A stretch of 64,000 nt of DNA, taken from Cokeromyces recurvatus (taxonomy: Eukaryota > Mucoromycota > Mucoromycetes > Mucorales > Mucoraceae). The stretch lies in assembly GCF_025118155.1 (NCBI RefSeq), contig NW_026251397.1, forward strand, positions 269,501 to 333,500, given 5' to 3'. The notes under the pieces were generated by a model. It did no database searches and had not been told where the DNA came from. It saw only the letters and a program-made list of their open reading frames with translations. Below, piece after piece: positions 38,399-48,724 of this stretch (position 1 is the stretch's first letter; the number at the start of each line of letters is the position of its first letter). A program made the translations under genes and the position numbers.

Positions 38399-39885
38399 CG
38401 TACCAGCTGAGAAGGATACTATACTCGAAGGCTTCACACAATTAATGGCTTCAATTATTAAAGAAAAGGCCAACTCTATATATCTTGACAAAGCATATCA
38501 CAAATTTGATAATGCATCGAAAAACACAATTAGGTATTTTTTTTTAAAAAAAAAATCACTGTGGTAAATCCTCACAATTACTCATGTTCCTTTAAAAACA
38601 GTAATGGCTTCAACAGCATTCTTGATTTGTCTGATAACAACGAAGGCAAAAATTCACAGAAATCATTTTTCACTGAAGATTGGTGGAAAACTTTGAACGA
38701 CCTTTGGAACAAAAAGAAATCATGGAAGCCGCTCCCAAGTGATATTTCTTTCGAGCTAAAGGAAATTGAAACAGTAAGCGCTTTAATAACCGTAAGAGTA
38801 TAGTCGATATTAACATGTGTTTAAAGCATAGTTGGCAAAAACCAATATAAAGTTTGCCTATGTGAAGTCTTTGGAGATGCAAGCGAAGTATGCTTTTAGT
38901 GAAAATGAAGAATACTTCAAAGTTTACTCTTCCATGTATGTTATAATGTAATATATGTAAAAAAATTTAATCTAATCTTTTATTGTATCCGTCGGCTGTA
39001 GCTTGTCAACCATTCACCACAACAAGAATATCTTGAATTTGGGTGTTAAAAACAAAATGTACATGGAGGAGGATTACGTTGTCAACGTTTGGTCTCCAAT
39101 TTTGTCTGCGGTGTTCAACGATTCAACGATGTTCTGCAGATGGTAGTCAAATACAGTATTTAAAAGCATTTATGTATTAAACTTTACTAATATATCATCT
39201 TTTTAGGGGAGAATCAGCCTCTGCTGATTCATCCGAATCCAAAAAAAAAAAAAAAAAAAAATAATGACAACACGAAAACAAGCACCATTGGCAATAAGGT
39301 CGACCTGAGAGTTTGTACCAGGTCAGTAAGTGGGAAGATAGTTGACTTGCTGAACTTCGAGTTCTCAAACAATATGGCCGATAACAAGATCTTCAACGAT
39401 TACAGAAAGATTCTTCGCGAAGCCAAGACAATTGCAGACAAGTTCTACAGGAGCCCACTCATCAAGAAGGGAACTAAAAGAAACTTGAGATCGTACTCCG
39501 TACAAATAGCCCAGGTAGAAGGCCAGATAAACTCTTTATGTTTAATGGACAACGGCCTATATGTGGCAATAAAAGTTGGGTCGTTGAGACTGCCCACGTC
39601 AGGCCATGAGCTTCGCCATGCGCGTGTAGTTTTGAAGAGGTTGTACAATCTCAAGGTAAAGTTATGGATGCTCTTTTGTTGTGTTCATATATTAATATAT
39701 GGTTATAGGATTCTACTGCAGCTTTGGCAGTCATCCACTCTTCCATAGAGGACGAAGAGGTGGCGCGTAGAAAGTCGTTGAAGGCGCAACTGAACAATCA
39801 ACGATCACCGTATGATGACGACTTGAGTGATGGTGGATCTACCTATAGTGAAAAAGGCAAAGACAAGTATATGGATTGGGCTTGA
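38399..39885 (+). CDS. NEWK-family multicopy protein, nearly intact
   Basis: Function unknown. I recognise it as a family repeated in Mucoromycota genomes and also present twice more in this window. Exons, read from the frame: 38399-38533 (EGFTQLMASIIKEKANSIYL), 38602-38772 (EDWWKTLNDLWNKKKSW), 38859-38937, 39002-39143 (DYVVNVWSPILSAVFND), 39209-39656 and 39711-39885 (ends DKYMDWA-stop). A core DLR...FEFSNN segment is followed by RNLRSYSVQIAQVEGQINSL and GLYVAIKVGSLRLPTS. An A21 tract at 39241-39261 puts the frame out by one; with one A fewer the frame would continue into NNDNTKTSTIGNKVDLRV. The 5' end is uncertain, possibly with an exon at 38300-38342. G+C is clearly higher than in neighbouring genes. 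Confidence 0.6.
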
Positions 39886-40200
39886 GGCTCGTGGTCTCCA
39901 CCACCACTACCACAAAAAGATCTCCCTTATGATGGCGACTGGCCTAAATATCTCTTTTCATCCTCCCCCACCTCCTATCCTTAATTAACACGCCAAGACT
40001 CTTTATGAAAAACACTCTCTTTTTAATTGTATGCAAGAATGATTTATGCCAAATGATTCCTATGCTTCCATCAATATGATCACATATGCCACCACAGTTA
40101 TGTTATGATATATTCCCTACTTATACCCAAGTGTCAACCATTATATATATATAAATTATCAACTTTTATTAATACATAAAAATATTTAACCTATTTTATA
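39886..40200. other. NEWK gene 3' flank
   Basis: C/T-rich 3' flank (39895-39985), then AT-rich sequence; no gene. Confidence 0.5.
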
Positions 40201-40201
40201 T

Positions 40202-40514
40202 TCGTACGTGCCCGTCACCACTATTAAACTCGTCCAAAAGTCTATAAGCACCTGAACGAGATATGCCGCATACCGTAGCCGCTTTAGGGACAGATAATCC
40301 CTCTTTTTAGAGCAATTTGACGAATCTTTCTATCTGGTCTGCTCCATACTTTTTTATATTTCCTCGAACTGAGCTTGGTTTTACTCATGTCAACTGTAAT
40401 TTCCTCTACTAAGTCTTCCATTGGTTGAGGTTCGATTACTTGTTGATTTAAAGATTCATAATGAATTAAATTATTCAATATACCAAAATCAAGCTCATAG
40501 TTATCAACTTTCAT
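40202..40514 (-). pseudogene. N-terminal HTH of a mariner/IS630-like transposase
   Basis: Minus-strand frames start MKVDNYELDFGILNNL. After a shift near 40350 they read YGADQIERFVKLL, a TAA stop, then KEGLSVPKAATVCGISRSGA and YRLLDEFNSGDG. This is the helix-turn-helix N-terminus typical of Mucorales IS630/Tc1-like transposases (normally ...LSVPKAAxxCGIxRSxAY...). The frameshift and in-frame TAA (near 40307) break it, and the catalytic domain is missing; the sequence ends at about 40202. A solitary fragment, not part of the 23.5-24.7 kb copy. Confidence 0.7.
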
Positions 40515-41087
40515 CTCATGTTATTGTGCTCTTAGCAAGAGTTTAGTTTCTGTGTTGTACTTAACGTAGCCCATTTAGTATGAAGTTTCAAAAAAAAAAG
40601 AAAGGAAACGTTTAAAAACTAAAGTCTTAATTTTTACAGTATGGTCTAAATGTAATTTATTTTATGTCTCAAAAAAAAAATTAAATGAGATCTAAAAATG
40701 ATTTTCATAATTTCCCAAAAAAATTTTAAAAACGTCCCAAACTCAACCGAAAATACTGTAGTAGTAGTAGTAGTATCACCTTTCCTTTACCTTTTTACCT
40801 CTTGTCCCGTAAGAGGGTTTTTAGATACTTTTTTTTTTTCATATAATTTGAACTGGTCTGGGCAATCCAATATAACAAAGATATTATGTGCTCATAGGTC
40901 GCTTTATAAAAAAAAAAAAAATGTTAAGTAGTATGAGACGGCGGCGATGTTAATAAAATGCTGTCACATTCTTTTAAATGTCAAAAAAAAAAAAAAAAAA
41001 AGAGACACACATACATACCCAAATACTCTCTCTCTCCTTTCTTTTTTCTTTCTTTTTTTTCTCCTTAATAAAGATCATACATATAAT
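40515..41087. other. RPC7 upstream region
   Basis: Contains a GTA trinucleotide run (40758-40776), poly-A tracts at 40908-40921 and 40983-41000, and a CT-rich leader (41030-41064) directly before the RPC7 start. No gene. Confidence 0.55.
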
Positions 41088-41979
41088 ATGTCTCGTGGAG
41101 GACGAGGTGGTGGATTTGGTCGTGGAGGTGGTGGAGGAGGAGCCCAAAGTGGTGCGATGCAATTAGTGTCCTTTGACCTTTTAAAAGATCTTGGATCAGG
41201 TAATCTTTTTAATGTGAATACTGCTTTGTTTCCTGTAAGTTATAATAATAAATTTAAAAAAAAAAGAAAAAGAATTTATATTTATTTGTCCTAATTTTTT
41301 TTTGTGTGTGTGGGGAGGGAATGATAGGAAATGGATGTACCTATTCCTCGTAAACCAACATCAAATGAAGTTCAAGAATGGAAATTAAAAAAAGAATATT
41401 TAGCAATGGTAAAGGAATCACCGTTTCATTTAACACCAGCACCACCACCACCAGATATAGAAAGATATTCAGATAAATATAAAGTACAAGTAGAGAAACG
41501 TAGTCTAAGAGATATTGAAACAAGTAAAATCATACAACTGCTTGCATTTTTTTTTTTAAAAAAAAACAATGTAACACGATTAATCTTTCTTATTTAGATC
41601 TGGACTTCTTTCCCGAAGAACTTCAAACAATTTTAGATCCTAGACGTAAAAAAAGTATTATTTCCTTCCCCCTTTTTTTTTTCTTGTATATGTGTAAATG
41701 TATGTATAGATCTATTTACTTTTTTTTTTTTTAGAACAAAAAGCTCGTACAGCAATTGACGAATATGGTCAAATACAAGCATTATTGGATGCTGAAGTCA
41801 AGGATGATGAAGAAGACAATGATGAAAATAAAGAAAAGGAAGAGGAAGAGGGAGAAAATGAGGAGGAATATGAAGATGAAGAAGAATTATTTGATGAAAA
41901 TGATTATGTTGAAACTTACTTTGATAACGGTGAAGGAGATGATGATGATGATGGTGATGGAGAAGACGCTTATTCTTAA
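41088..41979 (+). CDS. RPC31: RNA polymerase III subunit RPC7 (Rpc31)
   Basis: Subunit of the Pol III-specific RPC3/6/7 subcomplex that acts in transcription initiation. Four exons (41088-41234, 41328-41523, 41598-41654, 41735-41979) sum to 645 nt, or 214 residues. The N-terminus is Gly/Arg-rich (MSRGGRGGGFGRGGGGGGA). The middle has PIPRKPTSNEVQEWKLKKEY and a Pro-rich PFHLTPAPPPPDIERYSDKY. The C-terminus is a long acidic tail (EEEEGENEEEYEDEEE) ending NDYVETYFDNGEGDDDDDG. These blocks, and above all the YFDNGEGDDD tail, are the RPC7/Rpc31 pattern. All junctions are in phase. The stop codon lies 41 bp from the Sec31 stop on the other strand. Confidence 0.9.
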
Positions 41980-42020
41980 ATTTATTTATGATAATAAAGT
42001 ATAATGTTTATAATTTTTAT

Positions 42021-45000
42021 TTATTTTTGTTGATAATAACCGCCTTGTGGAGGTGGTCCTCTTTTAGCTAATGAAACTGGAGCAGCTGCATTCATAGGTG
42101 GAGGAGGGAGTGGATTTGCACGAGGAGGGGGTGCTTGTGCCATGCCCATAGGAGGGGCCATTTGAGTGATAGGTTGTTGATGGCCCATTGCCATGGGACG
42201 TTGTTGTTGTTGTTGCATAGGAGGCATACCACCACGAGGAGGGCCCATAGGAGGGGGAGGGCCACGGCTCATAGGAGGGGGAGGGATAGTTCCTTGAGGA
42301 GGTGGTGGCATTCTTGCAGATTGCTGAGTAGGGTTAACAAAAGCTGCTGCTGCAGGTTGATTGGGGAAAGGTGAAGTTACACGCTTTGCTGGAGATGAAC
42401 CAATCTTGGGACTTCTAATTTTTTTAGAGGCAATATTCATAGGTGGATCATTCCAAGCACCTTCTGCCTTCTTAATGGGTGTACTAGTAGACTCTTGAGA
42501 CATAGATCTAGGTGTAGGAGCGACACCACCAATAGGTGGAGGAGGGGGAGGAATAGTAGTGCGTGTTGCATTATAACTAGAATTACTATATTGTTCTCCG
42601 CCATATGTATTAGCCGCAGGAGGATAACCACTGGAAACATTATTATAGCCAGCATTAAAGTTATTTGCAGGCTGGTTATAACCATAAGATGGGCTAGTGG
42701 CGTTCGTGGGCGTAGTTTGAGGCTGATATGCTGTTGTAGGAGCTCCAGTTGCAGTGGGTGGTGCATAAGTAGTAGAAGAAGTGGGCACAGTTGAAGGTGC
42801 ATAATTAGAAGCAGGTGGAGCTGCGGGTGTATAGGTATTAGTAGCAGGTGTATAATTATTAACTACAGGTGTATAAGTATTAGACACTAAAGGTGAACGT
42901 ACTGCTCCGTAAGTGGGTTGAACAGAAGGGGGAGGAGGATTTGCACTGACAGCAGTAGGTTGATAAGGTTGGTAAGATTGTTGGAATGACTGTGTCTGGG
43001 GTTGAGCTTGAGTTTGAGCTTGAGCTTCTGTGACCTTTGCATCAATCGATTGCTTTTCAAAAGGTACAGCAGGCTGAGTGTATTGACTAGTAACACTTAC
43101 GGGACAAGCTTGATAGATACGATCACGAATAATTGAGAGCTTATCGAAAGCTGCCTTGCGATAAACAATAGGTGTCAAGCTTAAATAACTTAAAGCTGTG
43201 GTTAATTTACCCTGAGAGGCTAAAAGTTCAGCATATTCGCAATATTTATCGTAAAGAGGAGCAAGAGGGAATTCATAAGGTAACTTGTTTTCATTTGTTT
43301 CAAAGAGAGCGGGGTCTTCAAAAGCGATTACCTTACGGAAAATAGTAATCTTTTCAATCAAATCTTGGAGGCTTGCTGTTTTTATACTTTCAGATTCAGT
43401 CTTTTCAACCTCCTCTTCTTGTTCGGCAATCCAAATACGAGCAATCTTCTCAATATTACCAGCAGCAAGATAACAAAGAGTAGCATGGCGTCTGAATTCC
43501 TTAGCGCTTTCAGTTTCACTATTATTCCATCCTTCTTCAAGACGAGCACCTAGGGCTTCACAAAGAGGCTTGAAGTCCTCAGCCTTGGCAAATGTACATA
43601 GAACAACAATGACAGAGGTCCATTCTTCCAATGACACACTTGCAACAATAGATTGTAAATCTTCATCAATGATGCTTTCTAGCAAACGTAAGTAAGATGT
43701 AGTTCGAGATTGATGCTTAAAGTAAGCTTGTTGAGTACGTGCTAAAAGGTCTCCTCCACCACAAATAGCAAACAATAAGGCATCTGAAAATCTTTCAGTG
43801 GAAAGACAAAGGTTAACAGCAGATTCAAAATCACCCAATACAACAGCACGCGTAATTAAAGAATCTGTTTCTGAGCTACCTTCAGAATAAAGTTGAAGAG
43901 GTTCATGTTTAATAGCTGAGCCAAGAATCTTAGTAACAGCAGCAGCAGTATCGCGATTATCTGTATTTTCTTCAACAGGAGCTTGAGTGTTATCACTTTG
44001 AATAAAGAAGTTATCGCCATTATCATCACCAAAGAGATTTGAAGCAGAATTATCAGTAGTAGTTTCATCGAGCTTAGGTTCTTCAGCTTTATCACCAGAT
44101 TCTTCTTGGACGTCCTCAGTATCTTGTTTTTCTTCAGAAGGTTCGTCTGGTTTAATAGCTTCATCTGAACTAGTAACTTTGTCTTTTTCAGTTTCTTCCA
44201 TTTCAGCTGACTCAGTAGTCAATTCTGGAGAAATAGCTGCTTCTTCTTTTTCTTCTTCCTTTGGTTTATCCTCATTTAAACCTTTCTTATTAGCTGTTAT
44301 TTTCTCTACAGCAGCGACGATTTCTGCCTTTTGGAATCCGAGATAATTCATTAACTGTTCTCTAGCATTCTCAGCCAATAACGTTTTAATAACCTCCCAA
44401 CTTTCTTTATTGTCCTTTTCTTTAGCTCCCTGAATACGTTCTTCAACAAGTTGTTCTACACTTTGTTGCTCTAAAGCAGCTTCAAGCTCATCAGAACGTT
44501 GAATCATTTCCTTATCTGTAACGATTGTATTTACTTGCACAGTACGAGAGACAATTTGAGGAGCAGAAGCTTGACCGGGAGGTGCATTAGCAACAGCTTG
44601 TTTTGTTAAATGATTAGCTTTGTTGTTGAAGGAAACCAATTTACCACCAAAACCAAAAGAAGCACCTACAGGACAACGAAGCCATTTAGGTGGATGTCTT
44701 AAAGCAAATGTGGATGAAGAAGTGGAAGCAGTAGATGCATTCAATGCAGCAGAGAATGGATCCTCGTTTACAGTTTCTGCAGTTTTAGCCTTGTTATCCT
44801 CAGACTCAGAATTTTGAAGAGAGTAGACACTGATCTGTTATTATTATTTTAAAAGAAAAGAAAGGTGAGCACCATTGGATTACTTATTCTACCTAACAAT
44901 CTTTTACTTACTTTTCCATCAAAGGAAGCAGAGGCCAAAAGGTCAGGATTACGAGGACACCATTCAGTTTGGAAAGTATAATTAGAGTCTTGAGTTAATT

Positions 45001-46099
45001 CTCCTAATAATTCACCAGAATTAGGGTTCCAGATGAGTGTCTTGCAATCTTTACCACAAGACATTAGCAAATCAGAATCTTGACGACACCAAGAAATACC
45101 CAAAACGCCCTTTGTATGTCCAGCAAGAACTTTTTCGGGCGAATGAGCATGACGAAGATCCCAAAGAGTAACAACCGGATTAGAGTCATCTTCCGAAGCA
45201 GTAACTAATTGTGTAGCCTACACATTATATAATCGTTAGAGGATAAAAATTATAAAAGTGAAATACTAAACTTACCACATCGGGATGCCAAACAACAGAA
45301 GAAATACTTCTACGACTAGCGTTAATTCCACCCATATTAGGAGCAGAGAGAGTCATTACTTCTTTACGGTTACGAAGATCCCAGACAACTGTATGGCCTG
45401 TTGCTGAAGAAGTAGCCAAAATATGTTGAACTTGACCATTCCAGCCAACACTTGTAATATCCTCTAATTTTTGAGACTTAGGGCCAGGTGTATAAGGTGT
45501 ATTAGGATTCGTAAGATCCCAAATATAGACTTCATTATTACTGCCAGCAGAAGCTAATAAATTATTTTGAAACTTATTAAAATCGAGACCACGAATTTCA
45601 CCTGTATGAGTTGAATTGGACATCATCTTGGCTTCATTACTACTATAGAAAGATAGCTTTTAGAATCAAAAGAATAAGTTATCAAAAACATCCAAAAGTT
45701 CAAATTTACTTATCACCGTCCATCATCTTACTGGGATCCCAAAGACATAATTCATTGTTATCTAAACCACCAGCGATAATACCATAAGGTTTATCAGTAG
45801 AAGCATAACCCCAAACTAATTTATTGAATCTATTTCGAGTTAATTAGCACACAAGTCTTTCATCTGTAATGTATAAATATATATATATACCTTGAAGCGC
45901 AAGAAATTTTTCCAACAGATTCGATATTATTAGATGAAGAGTTCTTTATATCAAGTTTAAATAATTCCAATTCAGACGCGTTAGAAAAGGAATCATCAAA
46001 AGCACCAGCAGCTGTACCTGCTGCAATAAGGGGAGTCTGTTGTCCTGGACTCCAAGCAAAAAATGCCGTCTTGTTAATTTCACTCAATCTTTTTACCAT
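42021..46099 (-). CDS. SEC31: COPII outer-coat protein Sec31
   Basis: Forms the COPII cage with Sec13 and stimulates Sar1 GTP hydrolysis at ER exit sites. It starts MVKRLSEINKTAFFAWSP (46099). Five or six N-terminal exons (46099 to about 44920) encode WD40 repeats: GIIAGGLDNNELCLWDPSKM, HTGEIRGLDFNKFQNNLLAS, NNEVYIWDLTNPNTPYTPG, SSVVWHPDVATQLVTASEDD and LAGHTKGVLGISWC. The last exon (about 44834-42021) has the PPKWLRCPVGASFGFGGKLV segment that links propeller to helical domain. An acidic Glu/Asp-rich insert (about 44280-43980) and the helical ACE1 region follow. The long Pro/Gln/Tyr-rich tail (TPVVNNYTPATNTYTP, then PPPPMSRGPPPPMG) is the disordered region that contacts Sec23/Sar1. Length is about 1,230 residues, normal for Sec31. 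Confidence 0.95.
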
Positions 46100-46765
46100 T
46101 ATTTTTAACTAGAATAAATAATATATATAGGTATATGAATATATAAAAACAACTCTATTCTTTAATAAAATAAAAATAAAAAAAGGAGGAGCTTATAACT
46201 ATTTTTTTTTTCTTTTCTAATACCTAATGATGGTTGAAGATGAATATAAAAACTAATATAAGAGTGAGATTCAATCTATATTTACGTGTTGATTTTTCGG
46301 CCGTCTGACTGGGTTTGAATTACTACAAATAGATTGGCTTTCTTTCTTTGCAGGATTACCTTTTGTAAGAAAAAGCGCTGGGCATAGCAAATAAGGCCAA
46401 AGTAATATCTGTAGATATATTATTATATCGCTAGGTTACATTAATAGATAAATAACTCTACATAAAAAATCGACTATGATTGGACGGTGGCTTCATTTAA
46501 CTGCTATATTATTAGTTTTATTACAATCAGATGCATTGTACTAGAATAATTAAGAGTAGAAGGAAAATCAGTCATGCATCAATATCAGCCACTGAGGTTA
46601 AATTTATCAGCGTATATTCGTAAACATATTGCATCTTATAATAATAATAAACATCATGTCCATTTCTAAATCATTGATTCAATTCGAAAATAATGAATCC
46701 TACATAAAGTAAGTCGCGTGTATTTTTATTTTATTTTATTTTTTTTTTAGTTATTATTATTCTAG
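46100..46765. other. Divergent promoter region (Sec31 and next gene)
   Basis: Between Sec31 (minus) and the small plus-strand gene. A reading frame beginning at 46655 (MSISKSLIQFENNE) ends at a good GTAAGT donor (46709), but I could not join it in frame to the following exon. It may be a 5' exon that I read wrongly, or an untranslated exon. Confidence 0.5.
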
Positions 46766-47626
46766 ATGGAAAAACTAATAATGAATAGAAATTTGCTCGA
46801 TTTGATTATAAATTCATTAGAACAAAGTTCACAGGACATGAAAACAGAAGAAATATTAGAACTTGGAGAAGGAATGGAGATTGTAACGAGACCTTGGGCA
46901 CTTGTGTTCCTAAAAGATGATAAGCTACTTCAGACAGAACTTTTAAAGAGAATTAATCAAGAAGGATATCTATCCGAGGAGCGGAAATGGCTGGATTTAA
47001 TTCAAGTTTGGTAAAACAACAAAAAAATAAATAACATTTATTATATTTAACATGAAACAATTATTAGCCGAATAGATACAATACATCAAATTAGAGCTGT
47101 CTTATGTGCTTTACATATGAATATGGAGGAGATCAAATATCAACAGCAAAAGACTAGTATTTTAGATTGGATGAGATATGAAAAAGATAATCAGCCACCT
47201 AGCCTGATTATTGTAGTTGATTTATTAGATCTTTTAGTTCATGAAGACAAATTACAAAATAATACGATTCTGCGTTACATGACTATCAAGTAAAGTATAT
47301 AATACATGTATACAATTGTATAAAAAAAGTAGATCACACAAAAATGACTAATTTCCACCTTTTTTGGGAAAAATTACAGTTATAACGAATTAAATCAATC
47401 GTTAGCAAACCTTGTGGAATCGTGTACATTTGAAAGTACAATTGGTAAAACATATTGGGAAAATAAACTTGGAATTAAGACAAATCTATCAACTGAATTA
47501 GTCATATCAGATAAAGCATTTTTACCTCCTTTAAAAGTAAATGATCACAGAGACAGATTTCAACAAGACATAATTGAGAAATTGTATGGAATTTTGAACT
47601 TTTATTTAGATAATTTATATATTTAA
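46766..47626 (+). CDS. Hypothetical protein, weakly RecA-paralogue-like
   Basis: Three exons (46766-47010, 47068-47289, 47380-47626) sum to 714 nt, or 237 residues, all junctions in phase. The order of elements is a strand (GMEIVTRPWALVFLKDDKL), helices (SEERKWLDLIQVCRID, IRAVLCALHMNMEEIK), then a hydrophobic strand PPSLIIVVDLLDLLVHED followed by TILRYMTIKYNELNQSLANL. The SLIIVVDLLDLL element is placed like the Walker B strand of small RAD51 paralogues such as SWSAP1, which also lack a good Walker A. This is a fold-level impression, not an identification. The protein is mostly cytosolic in character, with no signal or membrane segment. The start may lie further upstream in an exon near 46655. 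Confidence 0.65.
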
Positions 47627-47869
47627 CGCCGACAACAAGTCATCTTCGGATCGGTTATTTAATAAGCTCCTCTTTATCGTCCAATTAAATTTAATCTAGA
47701 CTATAAAAAGAATTTAACAAGGGAAGCAAAAAATAAATGGCTGAAACCATAGGTCTCAATTTTTTTTTTTTTTTTTCCTCGTATATATAAAACATGATAG
47801 AAAATATTTTTATTTTTTTAATTTTATTTATTTTTTTTTTCTTTTAATATTATTTATTTATTATATATA

Positions 47870-48724
47870 ATGTCATCATCAAATATGGATATGATTAACC
47901 TTGATTCTGTAGATGAATGGTTAGAAAATGATCTTCGTCAATTAGGTATTATATTACCTCCTAGTGCTATTGAAGATAAGCCCCCTACATTGGCTACTCC
48001 TTCTATTGACACTGTTAGTCTTACCAAGACTATGATTAATACTCCTGTCCAATCTATTATGGCCTCTCCTCCAATTTCTGAATGTACACCACGTATGGAT
48101 CCACTATTAGATTTGTCAACTCCTAATATAAAATATGAACCTCTTTCTCCTTTGGAAACTCCTAAGCCTGATTCACAAGATTTAAACAAGCCACAACCTC
48201 AAGTAGATGTTCAATCATTTATCAAGGCCCTTACAATTCTAGGTACAATGCAACAATTACAAGCACAACACCAACAGCAACCACAGTCACAGTCACAGTC
48301 ACAGTCACAAGTGCAAACACCACCATCACAAATACAAACACAAACACAACAAAACATAAATCATACAAATAATAAAGTCAATCATTTGAAGCGTGATAGA
48401 AATAGCAATAATAATTTGACAGATGAACAAAAAATTCAAGATTTAATTGCATTAAAGCGACAAAGAAATACAGATGCTGCGAGAAGATCACGTCTACGTA
48501 AGGCTATGAAGATGGAATCCCTAGAGAAACGTGTTATGGATTTAGAAGCTGAAAATGAACGATTGAAATTACGTACAGCAATAGCAGAAAGTGAACGTGC
48601 TAATATCGAAGCTAAAGAAAAAAGTAGTAGAGTCCGAATCTTAGAACTTGAACGACAACTTGCTGATACTCACAAAGCCTTAATACGATACAGTCAAAAA
48701 GAATCAACATCAATGACAGTGTAG
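47870..48724 (+). CDS. bZIP transcription factor, Gcn4/CPC1-like
   Basis: Single-exon gene of 284 residues. The bZIP domain lies near the C-terminus: basic region KRQRNTDAARRSRLRK (residues 196-211) with the NxxAARxSRxRK signature, then leucine-zipper heptads in MESLEKRVMDLEAENERLKL and on into RVRILELERQLADTH. The N(T/E)xAARRSR form and short linker match Gcn4/CpcA, the activator of amino-acid biosynthesis genes under starvation. The N-terminal half has acidic/hydrophobic patches (DSVDEWLENDLRQLGIILP) that could be activation segments, and a Gln-rich stretch (QQLQAQHQQQPQSQSQ). In yeast GCN4 the leader carries uORFs; the leader here is T-rich and no clear short uORFs stand out. Assignment to Gcn4 rather than another bZIP is moderate. 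The chorismate synthase gene in this window would be a typical target type; this is inference only. Confidence 0.88.
   Translation: MSSSNMDMINLDSVDEWLENDLRQLGIILPPSAIEDKPPTLATPSIDTVSLTKTMINTPVQSIMASPPISECTPRMDPLLDLSTPNIKYEPLSPLETPKPDSQDLNKPQPQVDVQSFIKALTILGTMQQLQAQHQQQPQSQSQSQSQVQTPPSQIQTQTQQNINHTNNKVNHLKRDRNSNNNLTDEQKIQDLIALKRQRNTDAARRSRLRKAMKMESLEKRVMDLEAENERLKLRTAIAESERANIEAKEKSSRVRILELERQLADTHKALIRYSQKESTSMTV

Noticed and set aside
42135..44164. Long frames overlapping Sec31 on both strands
   Set aside because: Shadow frames of the Pro/Gln-rich and acidic coding region of Sec31.
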